64,000 nt of DNA from UBA2377 sp964525935 (GTDB lineage Bacteria; Verrucomicrobiota; Verrucomicrobiia; Opitutales; Opitutaceae): contig CAZGJZ010000002.1 of the NCBI GenBank assembly GCA_964525935.1, positions 515,962-579,961 on the forward strand, in the 5' to 3' direction. The notes beneath the pieces were generated by a model. The model was not told where the DNA came from and searched no databases. It saw only the letters and a list, made by a program, of their open reading frames with translations. Positions 32,663-40,988 of the stretch are shown here, in pieces. The translations under genes were made by a program, and so were the position numbers. Within the stretch, counting starts at the first letter, position 1. The number at the start of each line of letters is the position of its first letter.

Positions 32663-33463
32663 TCAGGAGTTATCGCCGTCCACCAGGCGGCCGAGGCCAC
32701 CGAGGACGGAGCCTTCCTCGCGTCCGCCGCGGCCGGTTTGCGGCGCGGCAGCCACGATGCGGCCGGCGAGACGGGAGAAGGGCAGCGATTGCAGCCAGAT
32801 TTTGCCCGGGCCACGGAGGGTGGCGAAGAAGAGACCTTCGCCGCCGAAGAGGGCGGTCTTCACGCCGCCGACGAGCTGGATATCGTAGTCCACGGAAGGC
32901 TGGAAGGCGACGATGCAGCCGGTATCGACGCGGAGAACTTCGCCGGGGGCGAGGGTGCGTTCGTAAAGCGTGCCGCCGGCATGCACGAAGGCGAGGCCGT
33001 CGCCCGTGAGGCGCTGCATGATAAAGCCCTCACCGCCGAAGAGCCCGGCGCCGAGACGGCGCTGGAAGGCGATGCTGATGCTGACGCCCTTGGCGGCGCA
33101 GAGGAACGAATCCTTCTGGGCGATGAGTTCACCACCGAGTTCGCCGAGGCGCACAGGAATGATCTTGCCGGGATAAGGCGCCCCGAAGGCGACACGGCGT
33201 TTGCCGGTGCCCTGGTTTTTAAACACGGTCATGAAGAGTGACTCACCGGTGAGGAGGCGTTTGCCGGCGCCGAGGAGCGAGCCGAGGAAACCGGAGTTGG
33301 CCTGCGAGCCGTCGCCGAAGATGGTCTCCATCGCGATGCCCTCGTCCATATACATCATGCCGCCGGCCTCGGCCACGGTGGCCTCGCCGGGATCGAGTTC
33401 GATTTCGACGAACTGCATGTCGTCGCCGTGGATATGGTAATCAATCACGTGCATGGGATTCAT
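32663..33463 (-). CDS. AIM24 / TIGR00266 family protein
   Basis: 266 aa, built of repeated beta segments rich in Gly and Phe. The family markers are clear: MQFVEIELDPGEATVAEAGGMMYMDEGIAMETIFGDG, SLFMTVFKNQGTGKRRVAFGAPYPGKIIPV, and GGVKTALFGGEGLFFATLRGPGKIWLQSLPFSRLA. The family (DUF124, mitochondrial AIM24 relatives) has a TRAP-like fold and no known enzyme activity. ATG at 33463 or at the fourth codon is possible. It is not obviously in an operon. Confidence 0.92.
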   Translation of the reverse strand: MNPMHVIDYHIHGDDMQFVEIELDPGEATVAEAGGMMYMDEGIAMETIFGDGSQANSGFLGSLLGAGKRLLTGESLFMTVFKNQGTGKRRVAFGAPYPGKIIPVRLGELGGELIAQKDSFLCAAKGVSISIAFQRRLGAGLFGGEGFIMQRLTGDGLAFVHAGGTLYERTLAPGEVLRVDTGCIVAFQPSVDYDIQLVGGVKTALFGGEGLFFATLRGPGKIWLQSLPFSRLAGRIVAAAPQTGRGGREEGSVLGGLGRLVDGDNS

Positions 33464-33524
33464 GGCGGAAAAATGGGGAGAAGGCGTGCGGGTGAGAGAC
33501 CCGCACGACGGTTGAATTTTGAAC

Positions 33525-33800
33525 TCAGGCGGCGGTCACCAGCGCGGAAGCGCGGCGGCGGACGACGTGGTGGCGGGTCGGGAAGCGCGTGGCCGGAGTG
33601 CGGCGGGCGGGTTCCCAACGGGCGCGGCGCGGCGAGTAGTCGCGGATGACGCCGAGGAGTAGGAGGGCGCTGGCGGTCACGGCGAAGGCGGTGAGGGATT
33701 CATGGCCGAACGTGAGGTCGAGGGCGAAGATCCCGAGGCCAGCCAGGGAGATCCCGGCCAGGCAGCTGATGAGTTTGAGAGCGGAAGTGGACTTATTCAT
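33525..33800 (-). CDS. Small membrane protein of unknown function
   Basis: 91 aa. Two membrane helices (LKLISCLAGISLAGLGIFAL, residues 8-27, and ESLTAFAVTASALLLLGVI, 34-52) are followed by an Arg-rich cytoplasmic tail (RDYSPRRARWEPARRTPATRF). The family is not recognised, but the hydrophobic-helix pattern with a basic tail and normal codon use make it likely real. ATG 33800 is preferred; upstream of it the frame enters the terminator hairpin of the next gene. Confidence 0.6.
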   Translation of the reverse strand: MNKSTSALKLISCLAGISLAGLGIFALDLTFGHESLTAFAVTASALLLLGVIRDYSPRRARWEPARRTPATRFPTRHHVVRRRASALVTAA

Positions 33801-33853
33801 GGTGATGTTAGTTGCGCCTATAACGCAGGACACCGGGTGAAAGTTACAAAAAA

Positions 33854-33876
33854 ACCGTTCCCCAGTGAGGAACGGT
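33854..33876 (-). terminator. Terminator of the phosphodiesterase gene
   Basis: Stem ACCGTTCC (33854-33861) / GGAACGGT (33869-33876). On the minus strand it is followed by a T-run (complement of AAAAAAA at 33848-33854). It lies 30 bases after the leftward phosphodiesterase stop. Confidence 0.75.
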
Positions 33877-33906
33877 GGTGAAACGTGACAGACGGTGCGG
33901 CGCGGA

Positions 33907-35169
33907 TCAGGGGCGCAGGGCGGCGCGGACGAGGCGATCGTCACCGTCATTGGGCGCGGGGGTGAGGCCGAGGGCGGCGCAGAGCAGATTGTAGATGTGG
34001 ATGTTTTCCACGGCGTCGAGGGTGACGCCGGATTTGAAGGACGGGCCCTGCGCAATGAACGTGGCGCCCATCGAGGTGAACGCGGGGTCGTAGCCGTGCT
34101 CGCCCTTGAGGAATTTGCCGCGCCATTTCTCGAAGGCACTGCGGCGCACGACGAGCCAGCCTTCGTCGGCCACCAGCCAGACGGGCGGCGTGCGCGGCGA
34201 GTCGCTCATGTGGAGATGGGCGGGAAGGTCGGCGGTGAGGTAGGCTTTCGCGTGCGGGAGTTGGGCGAACCTGGCGACGAGCGCCGCGGCATCGCCTTTG
34301 AGCGGGCGCAGGCCGGTGGCGGCGCCGGAGAAATCCACCTGCACTTCGTCGTCGGCCACGTAGTCGTCGAGGATCAGCACGCGATCCGGGCTGACGTTCG
34401 TCATGCCGTGGTCGGAGACGATGACGAGGTTGGCGGCGATGTGTGCGGCGGCGAAGCGGGCGAGGATTTCGCCGATGCGCGCGTCGAGGAGTTTGATGGC
34501 GGCGGCGAGTTCGGGCGAGTCGGGGCCGAAGTTGTGCCCGAAGGAATTGCTTTCCTCAAAGTAGAAGGCGACGACGGCGGGGCGTTCGGCGGCGGGGAGC
34601 GAGAGCCAGCCGACAAGGGTGTCGAGGCGTTGTGCGAAGGGGATGCTGTAGTCGTAGGTTTTCGCGAAGGTGGGGCGCACGCCGTGGTTTTCATTCTCGG
34701 AGCCGGGCCAGAAATACGCGGCGCTCTTGCGGCCTTGGAGGACGGCGGTGGTCCAGATGGGCTGGCCGCCCCACCAGCGTGGGTTCAGCACGGATTGCGG
34801 GCTTTTGTAGTAGAATTTCTCCCCGGTCGCGGCATCGAACATCTCGTTGTTGATCATGCCGTGGTGCGCGGGGTAGAGCCCCGTGACGATCGAGTAGTGG
34901 TTGGGAAAGGTGTTGGACGGGAACACCGGCGTGAGGCGGCGGGCGGTGACGCCGGTCTGGATGAGACGGCGGAGATTGGGCGTTTCGGCCGGATATTTGG
35001 CGCAATAATCCCAGCGGAAGCCGTCCAGCGAGATGAGAAGCAATGGCGGACGGGGAGCGTCAGCGGCGGGGGCGGGCGGGCGGGTGGAGCAGGAGGCTTG
35101 GAGCAGCAGCGCGCAGGCGAGTGCGAGCAGGGGCCAGCAAGCAAGGAAGGGTCGGGCGGATTTTTTCAT
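33907..35169 (-). CDS. Lipoprotein of the type I phosphodiesterase / nucleotide pyrophosphatase family
   Basis: An alkaline-phosphatase-superfamily hydrolase (420 aa), probably anchored to a membrane as a lipoprotein: signal peptide with lipobox LQASC, Cys27. Metal and nucleophile positions are visible: Asp49 in LLLISLDGFRW, Thr87 in FPSNTFPNHYSIVTGLYP (nucleophile), and the later metal ligands DHGMTNV and His-containing SFGHNFGPDS. This matches bacterial NPP/ectonucleotide phosphodiesterases. The start overlaps the stop of the Smr-domain gene by 4 bases. Confidence 0.92.
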   Translation of the reverse strand: MKKSARPFLACWPLLALACALLLQASCSTRPPAPAADAPRPPLLLISLDGFRWDYCAKYPAETPNLRRLIQTGVTARRLTPVFPSNTFPNHYSIVTGLYPAHHGMINNEMFDAATGEKFYYKSPQSVLNPRWWGGQPIWTTAVLQGRKSAAYFWPGSENENHGVRPTFAKTYDYSIPFAQRLDTLVGWLSLPAAERPAVVAFYFEESNSFGHNFGPDSPELAAAIKLLDARIGEILARFAAAHIAANLVIVSDHGMTNVSPDRVLILDDYVADDEVQVDFSGAATGLRPLKGDAAALVARFAQLPHAKAYLTADLPAHLHMSDSPRTPPVWLVADEGWLVVRRSAFEKWRGKFLKGEHGYDPAFTSMGATFIAQGPSFKSGVTLDAVENIHIYNLLCAALGLTPAPNDGDDRLVRAALRP

Positions 35170-35453
35170 GCGCGAAGCGTGACGAGCGTCGCGCCCCAGC
35201 CGCCGGTGCGCTCATCGCCGAGCCGGTAGGAGCGGACGAGAGGCGAGCGTTGCAGGAGCGTGTGCACGGTGGTGCGGAGCGTGCCGGTGCCTTTGCCGTG
35301 GACAATGCGAATCTCGTGGAGCCCGCGCGCGGTGCACTCCGCGAGATAGGCGGGGATAAGTTCGCCGAGGTCCTGCGGACGAAACGTATGCAGATCCAAC
35401 TCGCCGGTGATCGGCAGCGGGACCGGGGCTTCGTCGTCGTCGGGCGGATTCAC
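35166..35453 (-). CDS. Small Smr-domain protein
   Basis: 95 aa, consisting of a single Smr domain, the C-terminal nuclease-like module of MutS2. It has the LDLHTF motif (GELDLHTFRPQDL) and HGKGTGTLR, then a terminal GGWGATLVTL strand. Stand-alone Smr proteins can be DNA or RNA endonucleases, with His of LDLH and the HGKG loop as active-site elements. The start is a GTG (35453); no better ATG is in frame. It overlaps the phosphodiesterase start. Confidence 0.88.
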   Translation of the reverse strand: MNPPDDDEAPVPLPITGELDLHTFRPQDLGELIPAYLAECTARGLHEIRIVHGKGTGTLRTTVHTLLQRSPLVRSYRLGDERTGGWGATLVTLRA

Positions 35454-35489
35454 GGGACGCGTGACGACGATGGGGTGGCGGGCGCTGCG

Positions 35490-35795
35490 TCAGGCCGCGG
35501 GCGGAGCGGCGGGTTTGTCGTCAGCCGCGGGGAGGGTGGCAGGAAGCTTGGGCTTGGCGGGGGTGACTGGCGCAGGTGTGGAGGTTTCGGGCGCCTCTTC
35601 GATCGCGCGTTTGAACTCCTCCTCGACGCCGCTGGCGGCCTTCTTGAATTCGCGGACGGATTTGCCGAGGCCTTTCGCCAGCTCGGGCAGTTTTTTGCCG
35701 CCGAACAGGAGGAGGATGACGAACATGATCATCATCAGTTCGGGGCCGCCGATGCCCTCGATGAAGGCAAGGTTCTGGAAACAGGCGCTACTCAT
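35490..35795 (-). CDS. tatA: Twin-arginine translocase subunit TatA/E
   Basis: A TatA-type component: N-terminal helix (GPELMMIMFVILLLFGGKKLPELAKGLGKSVREFKKA) with the conserved FGxKKLPE hinge, an amphipathic helix and an acidic/Pro-rich C-terminal tail. The length (101 aa) is normal. Together with TatC (not in this window) it exports folded proteins. No tatC or tatB lies next to it. Confidence 0.92.
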   Translation of the reverse strand: MSSACFQNLAFIEGIGGPELMMIMFVILLLFGGKKLPELAKGLGKSVREFKKAASGVEEEFKRAIEEAPETSTPAPVTPAKPKLPATLPAADDKPAAPPAA

Positions 35796-35849
35796 GGTGG
35801 GGACTCTGACGGCTTCCGGGCGGAAAAGTAACGGAGAAAAATGCGGCGT

Positions 35850-36680
35850 TTAGCGGCGGGTGGCGTGTTGGGTGCGCCAGTGGCGCGGACTGGCGCCGCT
35901 GTGGCGCTTGAAGCGCAGGGTGAAATAGAAGGGGTTCTCAAAGCCCACCTGCCGGGCGATGGCGGCGACGGGTTCCTGGGTGAACTCGAGCAACTGCCGG
36001 GCGCGGTTGAGGCGTTGCAATTCCAGGTAGCGTTGCGGGGTCTCGCCGGTCTGGGCGCGAAACAAGTGCGCGAAGCGCGAAGGCGAAAGTCCGCTATGCG
36101 CGGCGATGGCGGCGACGGTGAGCGGCTCTGAGAAACGCGCGCAGATAAAGTCGAGCGACCGGCTGATGCGGTGGTCGAGCCCGGCGGTGGCGTGGCGCGG
36201 GTTGGCGAGATCGCACCAGAGCAGGATTTCCTCGAGGGCGTTCATCGCCAGTGGCTCGCGCAGGCGGCTCGGGCCGGCGTTGAGGGGGAGAACTTCCCGA
36301 AAGCGCCGGACGATGCGGGCCTGCCATTCATGCCCGGCCAGTGGCAAATGGAGAAGGCCCGGGGCGATTTCGGGCCATTCGAGCAATTCCATCCAGCCGG
36401 GGCGCGGAATGAAGTGCGCCCAGAGCGGCTCCCAATGGCGGTGGCCGCGGGCCGTGCCGTAGTCGTGGAGGGTGCCGGGTTTTAGCAGGATCATATCGCC
36501 TGGGCGGGTGATAAATTCGCCGGCGGCATGGCCGTAGCGACCGTGCCCGCTGAGGGTGTAAACAAGCAGCCAGTCACGCGTGCCGTGAGCACGGTAAGTG
36601 AGATAGCGCGGTCCCTTGTGGAAATGGCCGGCGACGAGCGGGCCGGGAGGCGGGGAAGGGGTATCGGGGCGGGAACGCAC
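35850..36680 (-). CDS. AraC-family transcriptional regulator
   Basis: 276 aa. An N-terminal cupin-like sensor (about residues 10-150, HGRYGHAAGEFITRPGDMILLKPGTLHDYG) precedes two C-terminal HTH motifs (AAHSGLSPSRFAHLFRAQTGETPQRYLELQRLNRARQLL and IARQVGFENPFYFTLRFKRHSGASPRHWR). It is divergent from the phytanoyl-CoA dioxygenase gene, with a 73-base intergenic region, so it probably regulates that gene and itself. The effector is unknown. Confidence 0.93.
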   Translation of the reverse strand: MRSRPDTPSPPPGPLVAGHFHKGPRYLTYRAHGTRDWLLVYTLSGHGRYGHAAGEFITRPGDMILLKPGTLHDYGTARGHRHWEPLWAHFIPRPGWMELLEWPEIAPGLLHLPLAGHEWQARIVRRFREVLPLNAGPSRLREPLAMNALEEILLWCDLANPRHATAGLDHRISRSLDFICARFSEPLTVAAIAAHSGLSPSRFAHLFRAQTGETPQRYLELQRLNRARQLLEFTQEPVAAIARQVGFENPFYFTLRFKRHSGASPRHWRTQHATRR

Positions 36681-36753
36681 GGCAGGAGGATATTATAGGT
36701 ATTCGGCGGCAGGGTTTATGGTCAAACGGGCCGGCAGATGCTAGGTTATTTGC

Positions 36754-37575
36754 ATGGTTATCGATACGTCCCCAGTCGCTGACACCAATCTCGCTGCGCA
36801 GTTTGCGCGCGATGGCTACGTTGTGGCCCCCGGGCTCTTTTCCCCGACGGAGGTCGAGGAAGTGCGCACGCTTTTCGGCAAGATGCACGAGGAGGGCGTC
36901 CCCGGTTTTTATGAGCGCACGAAGGTGCACGACGGCGTGGATAACCCGGACGACCCGCTCTACCAGTATCCGCGCGTGATGATGCCGCACCGGTTCAACG
37001 CCCGCGCGAAGCATTTCATGCTGCATCCGGGCGTGGTGAAGCTGCTGCGGCAGTTTTTCGGCCAGGATCCGGTGGCGACGCAGAGCATGTTTTATTTCAA
37101 GCCGCCGGGCGCGCGCGGCCAGGCGTTGCACCAGGACCAGTTTTACCTGCTGGTCGAGCCGGGCACCTGTATCGCGGCGTGGACGGCGATCGATGATTGC
37201 GATGCGGAGAACGGTGCGATCTACGTCGTGCCGAAGACCAACGAGGCGCCGATCTGGTGTCCCGACGTGGCCAACAAGGGCGAGAGCTACACCTCACATT
37301 TCGTGCCGGTGCCGAAAGGCCACAAGGCGCAGCTCGTGCCGATGAAGGCGGGCGATACGCTTTTCTTTAACGGCAGCATCATCCACGGCTCGGGGCCGAA
37401 CCGCTCCAAGACGCGTTTCCGCCGCTCGTTCATCTCCCACTATGCGTCGGGCAACGTGGAGAAAATCTCCGGCGGCTATCGTCCGCTGACCCGCATGGAC
37501 GGCACGGAATACGACGTGCAGGCGCAGACTTCCGGCGGCCCCTGCGGCACGGGCTGGAAGGGTTCGCTGCACTGA
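36754..37575 (+). CDS. Phytanoyl-CoA dioxygenase family (PhyH) protein
   Basis: A 2-oxoglutarate/Fe(II)-dependent oxygenase (273 aa). The iron-binding triad is visible: His126 and Asp128 in LHQDQFYLL and His211 in GSIIHGSGPN. The Arg-rich RSKTRFRRSF after it would bind 2-oxoglutarate. In bacteria, members hydroxylate diverse small substrates (for example ectoine or phytanoyl-CoA), so no specific substrate can be assigned. It is divergent from an AraC regulator, which suggests induction by a carbon source or osmolyte. Confidence 0.9.
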   Translation: MVIDTSPVADTNLAAQFARDGYVVAPGLFSPTEVEEVRTLFGKMHEEGVPGFYERTKVHDGVDNPDDPLYQYPRVMMPHRFNARAKHFMLHPGVVKLLRQFFGQDPVATQSMFYFKPPGARGQALHQDQFYLLVEPGTCIAAWTAIDDCDAENGAIYVVPKTNEAPIWCPDVANKGESYTSHFVPVPKGHKAQLVPMKAGDTLFFNGSIIHGSGPNRSKTRFRRSFISHYASGNVEKISGGYRPLTRMDGTEYDVQAQTSGGPCGTGWKGSLH

Positions 37576-37604
37576 GCTGAGTAGCGAACACCAGGCAATC
37601 TGAC

Positions 37605-37634
37605 AAAAAGCCGGCGGAACACCGCCGGCTTTTT
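37605..37634. terminator. Bidirectional terminator
   Basis: A perfect 13-bp stem AAAAAGCCGGCGG (37605-37617) / CCGCCGGCTTTTT (37622-37634) with an AACA loop. It lies between the convergent PhyH gene and the Rieske ferredoxin gene, with A-run and T-run flanks for both directions. Confidence 0.92.
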
Positions 37635-37639
37635 TGCGC

Positions 37640-37948
37640 TCAGATCTCCACTTCGATCTGGTTCCCGTTTACGAAAACCGGGAAGGACTGCATGGGATCC
37701 ATGTCCTTCGGGCAGACGGCGGCGCCGTTGGAGACATCGAAAGCGATGCCGTGCAGCGGGCAGGTGAGCGTCGTGCCGCGCAGCGGGCCGGCGGCCATCG
37801 AGGCGCCGGCGTGCGGGCAGATGTCGTCGATGGCGTGGAGCTTGCCGTCGACGTTACAGAGGGCGACGCGGCGGCCCCCGACGTTAAAGGCCCGCTTCGA
37901 GCCGGGCGGAAATGCTTCGAGGGTGGTGACAGGGTGACGTTGGGGCAT
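37640..37948 (-). CDS. Rieske [2Fe-2S] ferredoxin-like protein
   Basis: 102 aa, a single Rieske domain of the NirD/aromatic-oxygenase ferredoxin type. Cluster ligands are Cys44/His46 (CPHAG) and Cys63/His66 (CPLHG). ATG 37948 is chosen as it starts at the domain (PQRHPVTTLEAF); the open frame further upstream is not protein-like. It is a probable electron carrier for an oxygenase; the nearby PhyH enzyme does not use one, so the partner is unknown. Confidence 0.9.
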   Translation of the reverse strand: MPQRHPVTTLEAFPPGSKRAFNVGGRRVALCNVDGKLHAIDDICPHAGASMAAGPLRGTTLTCPLHGIAFDVSNGAAVCPKDMDPMQSFPVFVNGNQIEVEI

Positions 37949-37977
37949 GGTGGAAAAGAAAGACTGAGGGTGAGGGG

Positions 37978-38898
37978 TTACTTGATCGCGATGGTGACGG
38001 TGAAGGTTTGGGTCTTGCCCGGTTCGACCCAGTGCAGGCCGACTTTGTTTTCGGGGGCGTTGGGCGGTCCCATCCAGGGCTCGACGCAATAATACGGTGC
38101 GGTGGCGGATTCGCTCCACGTCACAAAAGTAGCGTCGGGCGCAGGGACCTTGTCGGTGCCGAGTTTGACGATGACATCACCGGCGTGGCCGCGTTCGCTG
38201 AAGACGACGGTGTTTTGGGCGAGACTGAGATGCATCGTGTCAATCAGGTCGGGATTGGCCAGGTTCTCGGTTTCCTTGAGCACCGGGCCGGGGGTGAGCG
38301 TGCCGTTCGGATCGTGCTTCAGGCGGCGGGAGGCGGGGATGCGGATCGCGTAGTCGTCGCGCGTCAAACCATCCGTCCACGGAACCGCGAAGTAAAAATG
38401 GTGGCCGGCGCTCCACGGCAGCGGAACGGCGCCGAGATTGTGGAGGGCGAGTTCGCAGACGAGGCCGAGCGACTCAAAGCGATAGCGCACCGTGAACTCG
38501 TAGTCGTAGGGATAACAGGCGCGGGCCTCCGCACCGGGGATAAACAGCGCCGTGAAACCGCCCGCATCGCAGTGCGTGACGCGGAAATCGCCCTGCCGTG
38601 CCAGCCCGTGCATGGGCATGACGCGACGCACGCCGTCGGCCGCGCGCCAGAAGTGGATGTCGCCCTGGTCGAAGGTGCGGCCGTTGAAGGGGAAGAGGAT
38701 CGGGTTGCCACCGCGCACGCGGGGAAAATCATCGAGCGAGGTGATTTCCGGCCAGTAGAGCACATCGCGCTCCGAGCCGTCGCCGAGCGTGAGGCTCCAG
38801 TTCATCAGGCGGGCGCCGAGTTCAGGGCGCGCGAGGAAAGTAGACTTGCCGACGCGCCAGCGCGTGAGGGTCTGCCCGAGGTAGGAGATTTTTTCCAT
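37978..38898 (-). CDS. Aldose 1-epimerase family protein
   Basis: 306 aa with the galactose-mutarotase beta-sandwich. The substrate-binding/catalytic region shows LPWSAGHHFYFAVPW (catalytic His) and the acid Glu in APYYCVEPW near the C-terminus; NPILFPFNGR is the early conserved strand. It interconverts sugar anomers. ATG 38898 (MEKISYLGQ) gives a domain-start; the frame is open upstream, but there it is Arg/Ala-rich without homology. It lies 29 bases before the Rieske gene on the same strand. Confidence 0.9.
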   Translation of the reverse strand: MEKISYLGQTLTRWRVGKSTFLARPELGARLMNWSLTLGDGSERDVLYWPEITSLDDFPRVRGGNPILFPFNGRTFDQGDIHFWRAADGVRRVMPMHGLARQGDFRVTHCDAGGFTALFIPGAEARACYPYDYEFTVRYRFESLGLVCELALHNLGAVPLPWSAGHHFYFAVPWTDGLTRDDYAIRIPASRRLKHDPNGTLTPGPVLKETENLANPDLIDTMHLSLAQNTVVFSERGHAGDVIVKLGTDKVPAPDATFVTWSESATAPYYCVEPWMGPPNAPENKVGLHWVEPGKTQTFTVTIAIK

Positions 38899-39012
38899 GC
38901 GTGCCGTGAAATCACCCCCGCGGGCGGCGCGCAACGGGTTTCTGGAAAAAGAAGAGCGATTTCCAGCGCCGCGGCGCTTGCACGGGGCGGAAGAGGTTTC
39001 TAGGGTCGGCCC

Positions 39013-40518
39013 ATGCTACGCCCCTTTATGCTGTGTCTGCTGGCGGTTTTGGCTCCGGTCCTGTTTGCGGCCGAGTCCACACCGGCGCCGGGTGAACCAG
39101 TGGCGGCGGCGGCCGTGGAACCGGCCAAGGCTCCGGTGGCGGCGGCGGCGACCGCGGAAGCCGCCGGGGCCGCGGAAAAAACGGCGATGCCCGCGCGCCG
39201 GCAGCAGGTGGTGGTGATCCCGGTGCGCGACCAAATTGCCAAGCCGGTGCTCTATATTTTGCGCCGCGGCCTCAAGGAGGCGATCGAACAGAAGGCCGAC
39301 GTGGTGGTGCTCGACATGAAGACGCCGGGCGGCGCCCTCGACGTGACCTTCGAAATCATGGAGGCGCTGGCCAAGTTTCCCGGCGAGACCATCACCTTTG
39401 TGAACACGGAGGCGATCTCGGCCGGCGCGTTCATCTCGGCGGTGACGGATGAGATTTATTTTACGCCCGATGGCGTGATCGGGGCAGCGGCGCCGGTGAC
39501 CTCGAGCGGACAGGACGTGGACAAGACGATGAAGCTGAAAGTCGTCAGCTACCTGAAGGCCCGCGTGCGCGCGATTTCCGAGGACAAGGCCTACCGCGGT
39601 CAGGTGATTTCCGCGATGATCGACGAGGATTATGAGCTGAAAATCGGCGACACCGTAATCAAGGCGAAGGGCGAACTGCTCTCGCTCACCGCGACCGAGG
39701 CGAGCAAGACCTACGGCGACCCCGCGCAGCCGTTGCTGGCGGCGGGCGTGGCGAAGGATCTCGATGCGCTGCTCACGGCGAAATTTGGCCATGACGGCTA
39801 CGTCGTGAAGAAGCTCGAAGTCACATGGTCGGAACGGCTGGCGGTGCTGCTCAACGCGATTGCGCCCGTGCTGCTCGGGCTTGGGTTGCTGGCGCTGTTC
39901 ATCGAATTCAAGACGCCCGGCTTCGGTATTTTTGGCATCGCAGGCATCGTGTTTCTTGCGGTGGTTTTCCTAAGCAATTTCGTGGCGGGTTTCTCCGGCC
40001 ATGAGCCGATGCTGGTCTTTGCCATCGGGCTCACACTGCTGGCGGTGGAGATTTTCTTTTTTCCCGGCGTCGTATTCATGGCGCTGGCGGGACTCGTGCT
40101 GATGCTCGGGTCGCTGGTGTGGGCGATGGCCGATCTGTGGCCGAACGAGCCCTTCACGTTTTCGGGCGAGGTCTTTGTGCGCCCGCTGGCCAATGTCGGA
40201 CTCGGCCTCGGGCTGGCGGCGGGGTTGGGCCTGCTGCTGCTGCGCTTCATGCCCAAGGGCTGGTTCTGGGACCGGCTCGTGCTCAACGAAGCGGTGACCA
40301 GTGACGCGCAGATGTTCGAGCCGGGCCTGGGCAAGGCCGATGGTGTGGTCGGCGCGCGGGGCGTGGCGGCGACGGCCCTGATGCCGAGCGGCCAGGTGGA
40401 AATCGACGGCCGGCGCTACGAAGCGAAAGTCGAAATCGGCAGCCTTGCGGCGGGCGAAGCGATCGTGGTCGTCGAGCGCACGGACTTCGGGCTGATTGTG
40501 CGAAAAGGCGACGCATGA
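39013..40518 (+). CDS. NfeD-family membrane serine protease (long form)
   Basis: 501 aa. A signal peptide and Ala/Pro-rich linker (1-60) precede a ClpP/SppA-like protease domain (about 65-260) with Ser136 in EAISAGAFIS as nucleophile and a Lys around 171-176 in DVDKTMKLK as the general base of the Ser-Lys dyad. Four or five membrane helices (about 275-415) and a C-terminal NfeD OB-fold (about 430-500) follow. NfeD1b proteins are partners of stomatin/flotillin proteins; the short NfeD and FloA genes follow in overlapping frames. Confidence 0.92.
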   Translation: MLRPFMLCLLAVLAPVLFAAESTPAPGEPVAAAAVEPAKAPVAAAATAEAAGAAEKTAMPARRQQVVVIPVRDQIAKPVLYILRRGLKEAIEQKADVVVLDMKTPGGALDVTFEIMEALAKFPGETITFVNTEAISAGAFISAVTDEIYFTPDGVIGAAAPVTSSGQDVDKTMKLKVVSYLKARVRAISEDKAYRGQVISAMIDEDYELKIGDTVIKAKGELLSLTATEASKTYGDPAQPLLAAGVAKDLDALLTAKFGHDGYVVKKLEVTWSERLAVLLNAIAPVLLGLGLLALFIEFKTPGFGIFGIAGIVFLAVVFLSNFVAGFSGHEPMLVFAIGLTLLAVEIFFFPGVVFMALAGLVLMLGSLVWAMADLWPNEPFTFSGEVFVRPLANVGLGLGLAAGLGLLLLRFMPKGWFWDRLVLNEAVTSDAQMFEPGLGKADGVVGARGVAATALMPSGQVEIDGRRYEAKVEIGSLAAGEAIVVVERTDFGLIVRKGDA

Positions 40519-40988
40519 ACGCGATCATCCTGCTTTTTCTCACGGGCATCGTGCTGTTGGGCTTTGAAGTGATCGTGCCCGGCGCGGTGCTCGGCATCCT
40601 TGGCGGACTGGCGATGCTGGTCGGCTGCATCGTCGCCTTTAACGTGTTTGGCTCCGCCGGCGGACTGCTGGCGACGGTCATCGCGCTCGCGATCCTGGGG
40701 CTCACGCTTTACGTCGAACTCGTGCTGCTGCCGAAAACCCGGTTCGGCAAAAAAATGCTCGTGCGCTCGGTCGTGGAAGGCACCAGCCAACCGGCGCTGG
40801 CCAGTGCCGAGGCGGTCGTGGGTCAGCGCGCGGTGGCGCTCACGCCTCTGTCGCCGAGCGGTTACGTGGAAGTTGCCGGCCGGCGCTACGAGGCGTTCTG
40901 CCGCACGGGCCACGCGGCCAAGGATGAAGTCCTGCAGGTTGCGGGGCTCGATAATTTCCGGCTCATCGTCGTCAAAAATTTACCATGA
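40515..40988 (+). CDS. NfeD-family protein (short form)
   Basis: 157 aa. Two or three N-terminal membrane helices (about residues 3-75) and a C-terminal NfeD OB-fold (about 95-157, VGQRAVALTPLSPSGYVEVAGRRYEAFC) are seen. The protease domain is absent, as in the short NfeD class that accompanies FloA in Firmicutes. It starts inside the end of the long NfeD gene (4-base overlap) and overlaps the FloA start by 4 bases, so the three are translationally coupled. Confidence 0.9.
   Translation: MNAIILLFLTGIVLLGFEVIVPGAVLGILGGLAMLVGCIVAFNVFGSAGGLLATVIALAILGLTLYVELVLLPKTRFGKKMLVRSVVEGTSQPALASAEAVVGQRAVALTPLSPSGYVEVAGRRYEAFCRTGHAAKDEVLQVAGLDNFRLIVVKNLP

Noticed and set aside
30883..32814. 643-codon open frame opposite the PDZ gene and a terminator
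   Set aside because: Crosses a strong bidirectional terminator and two genes; no domain or start signal.
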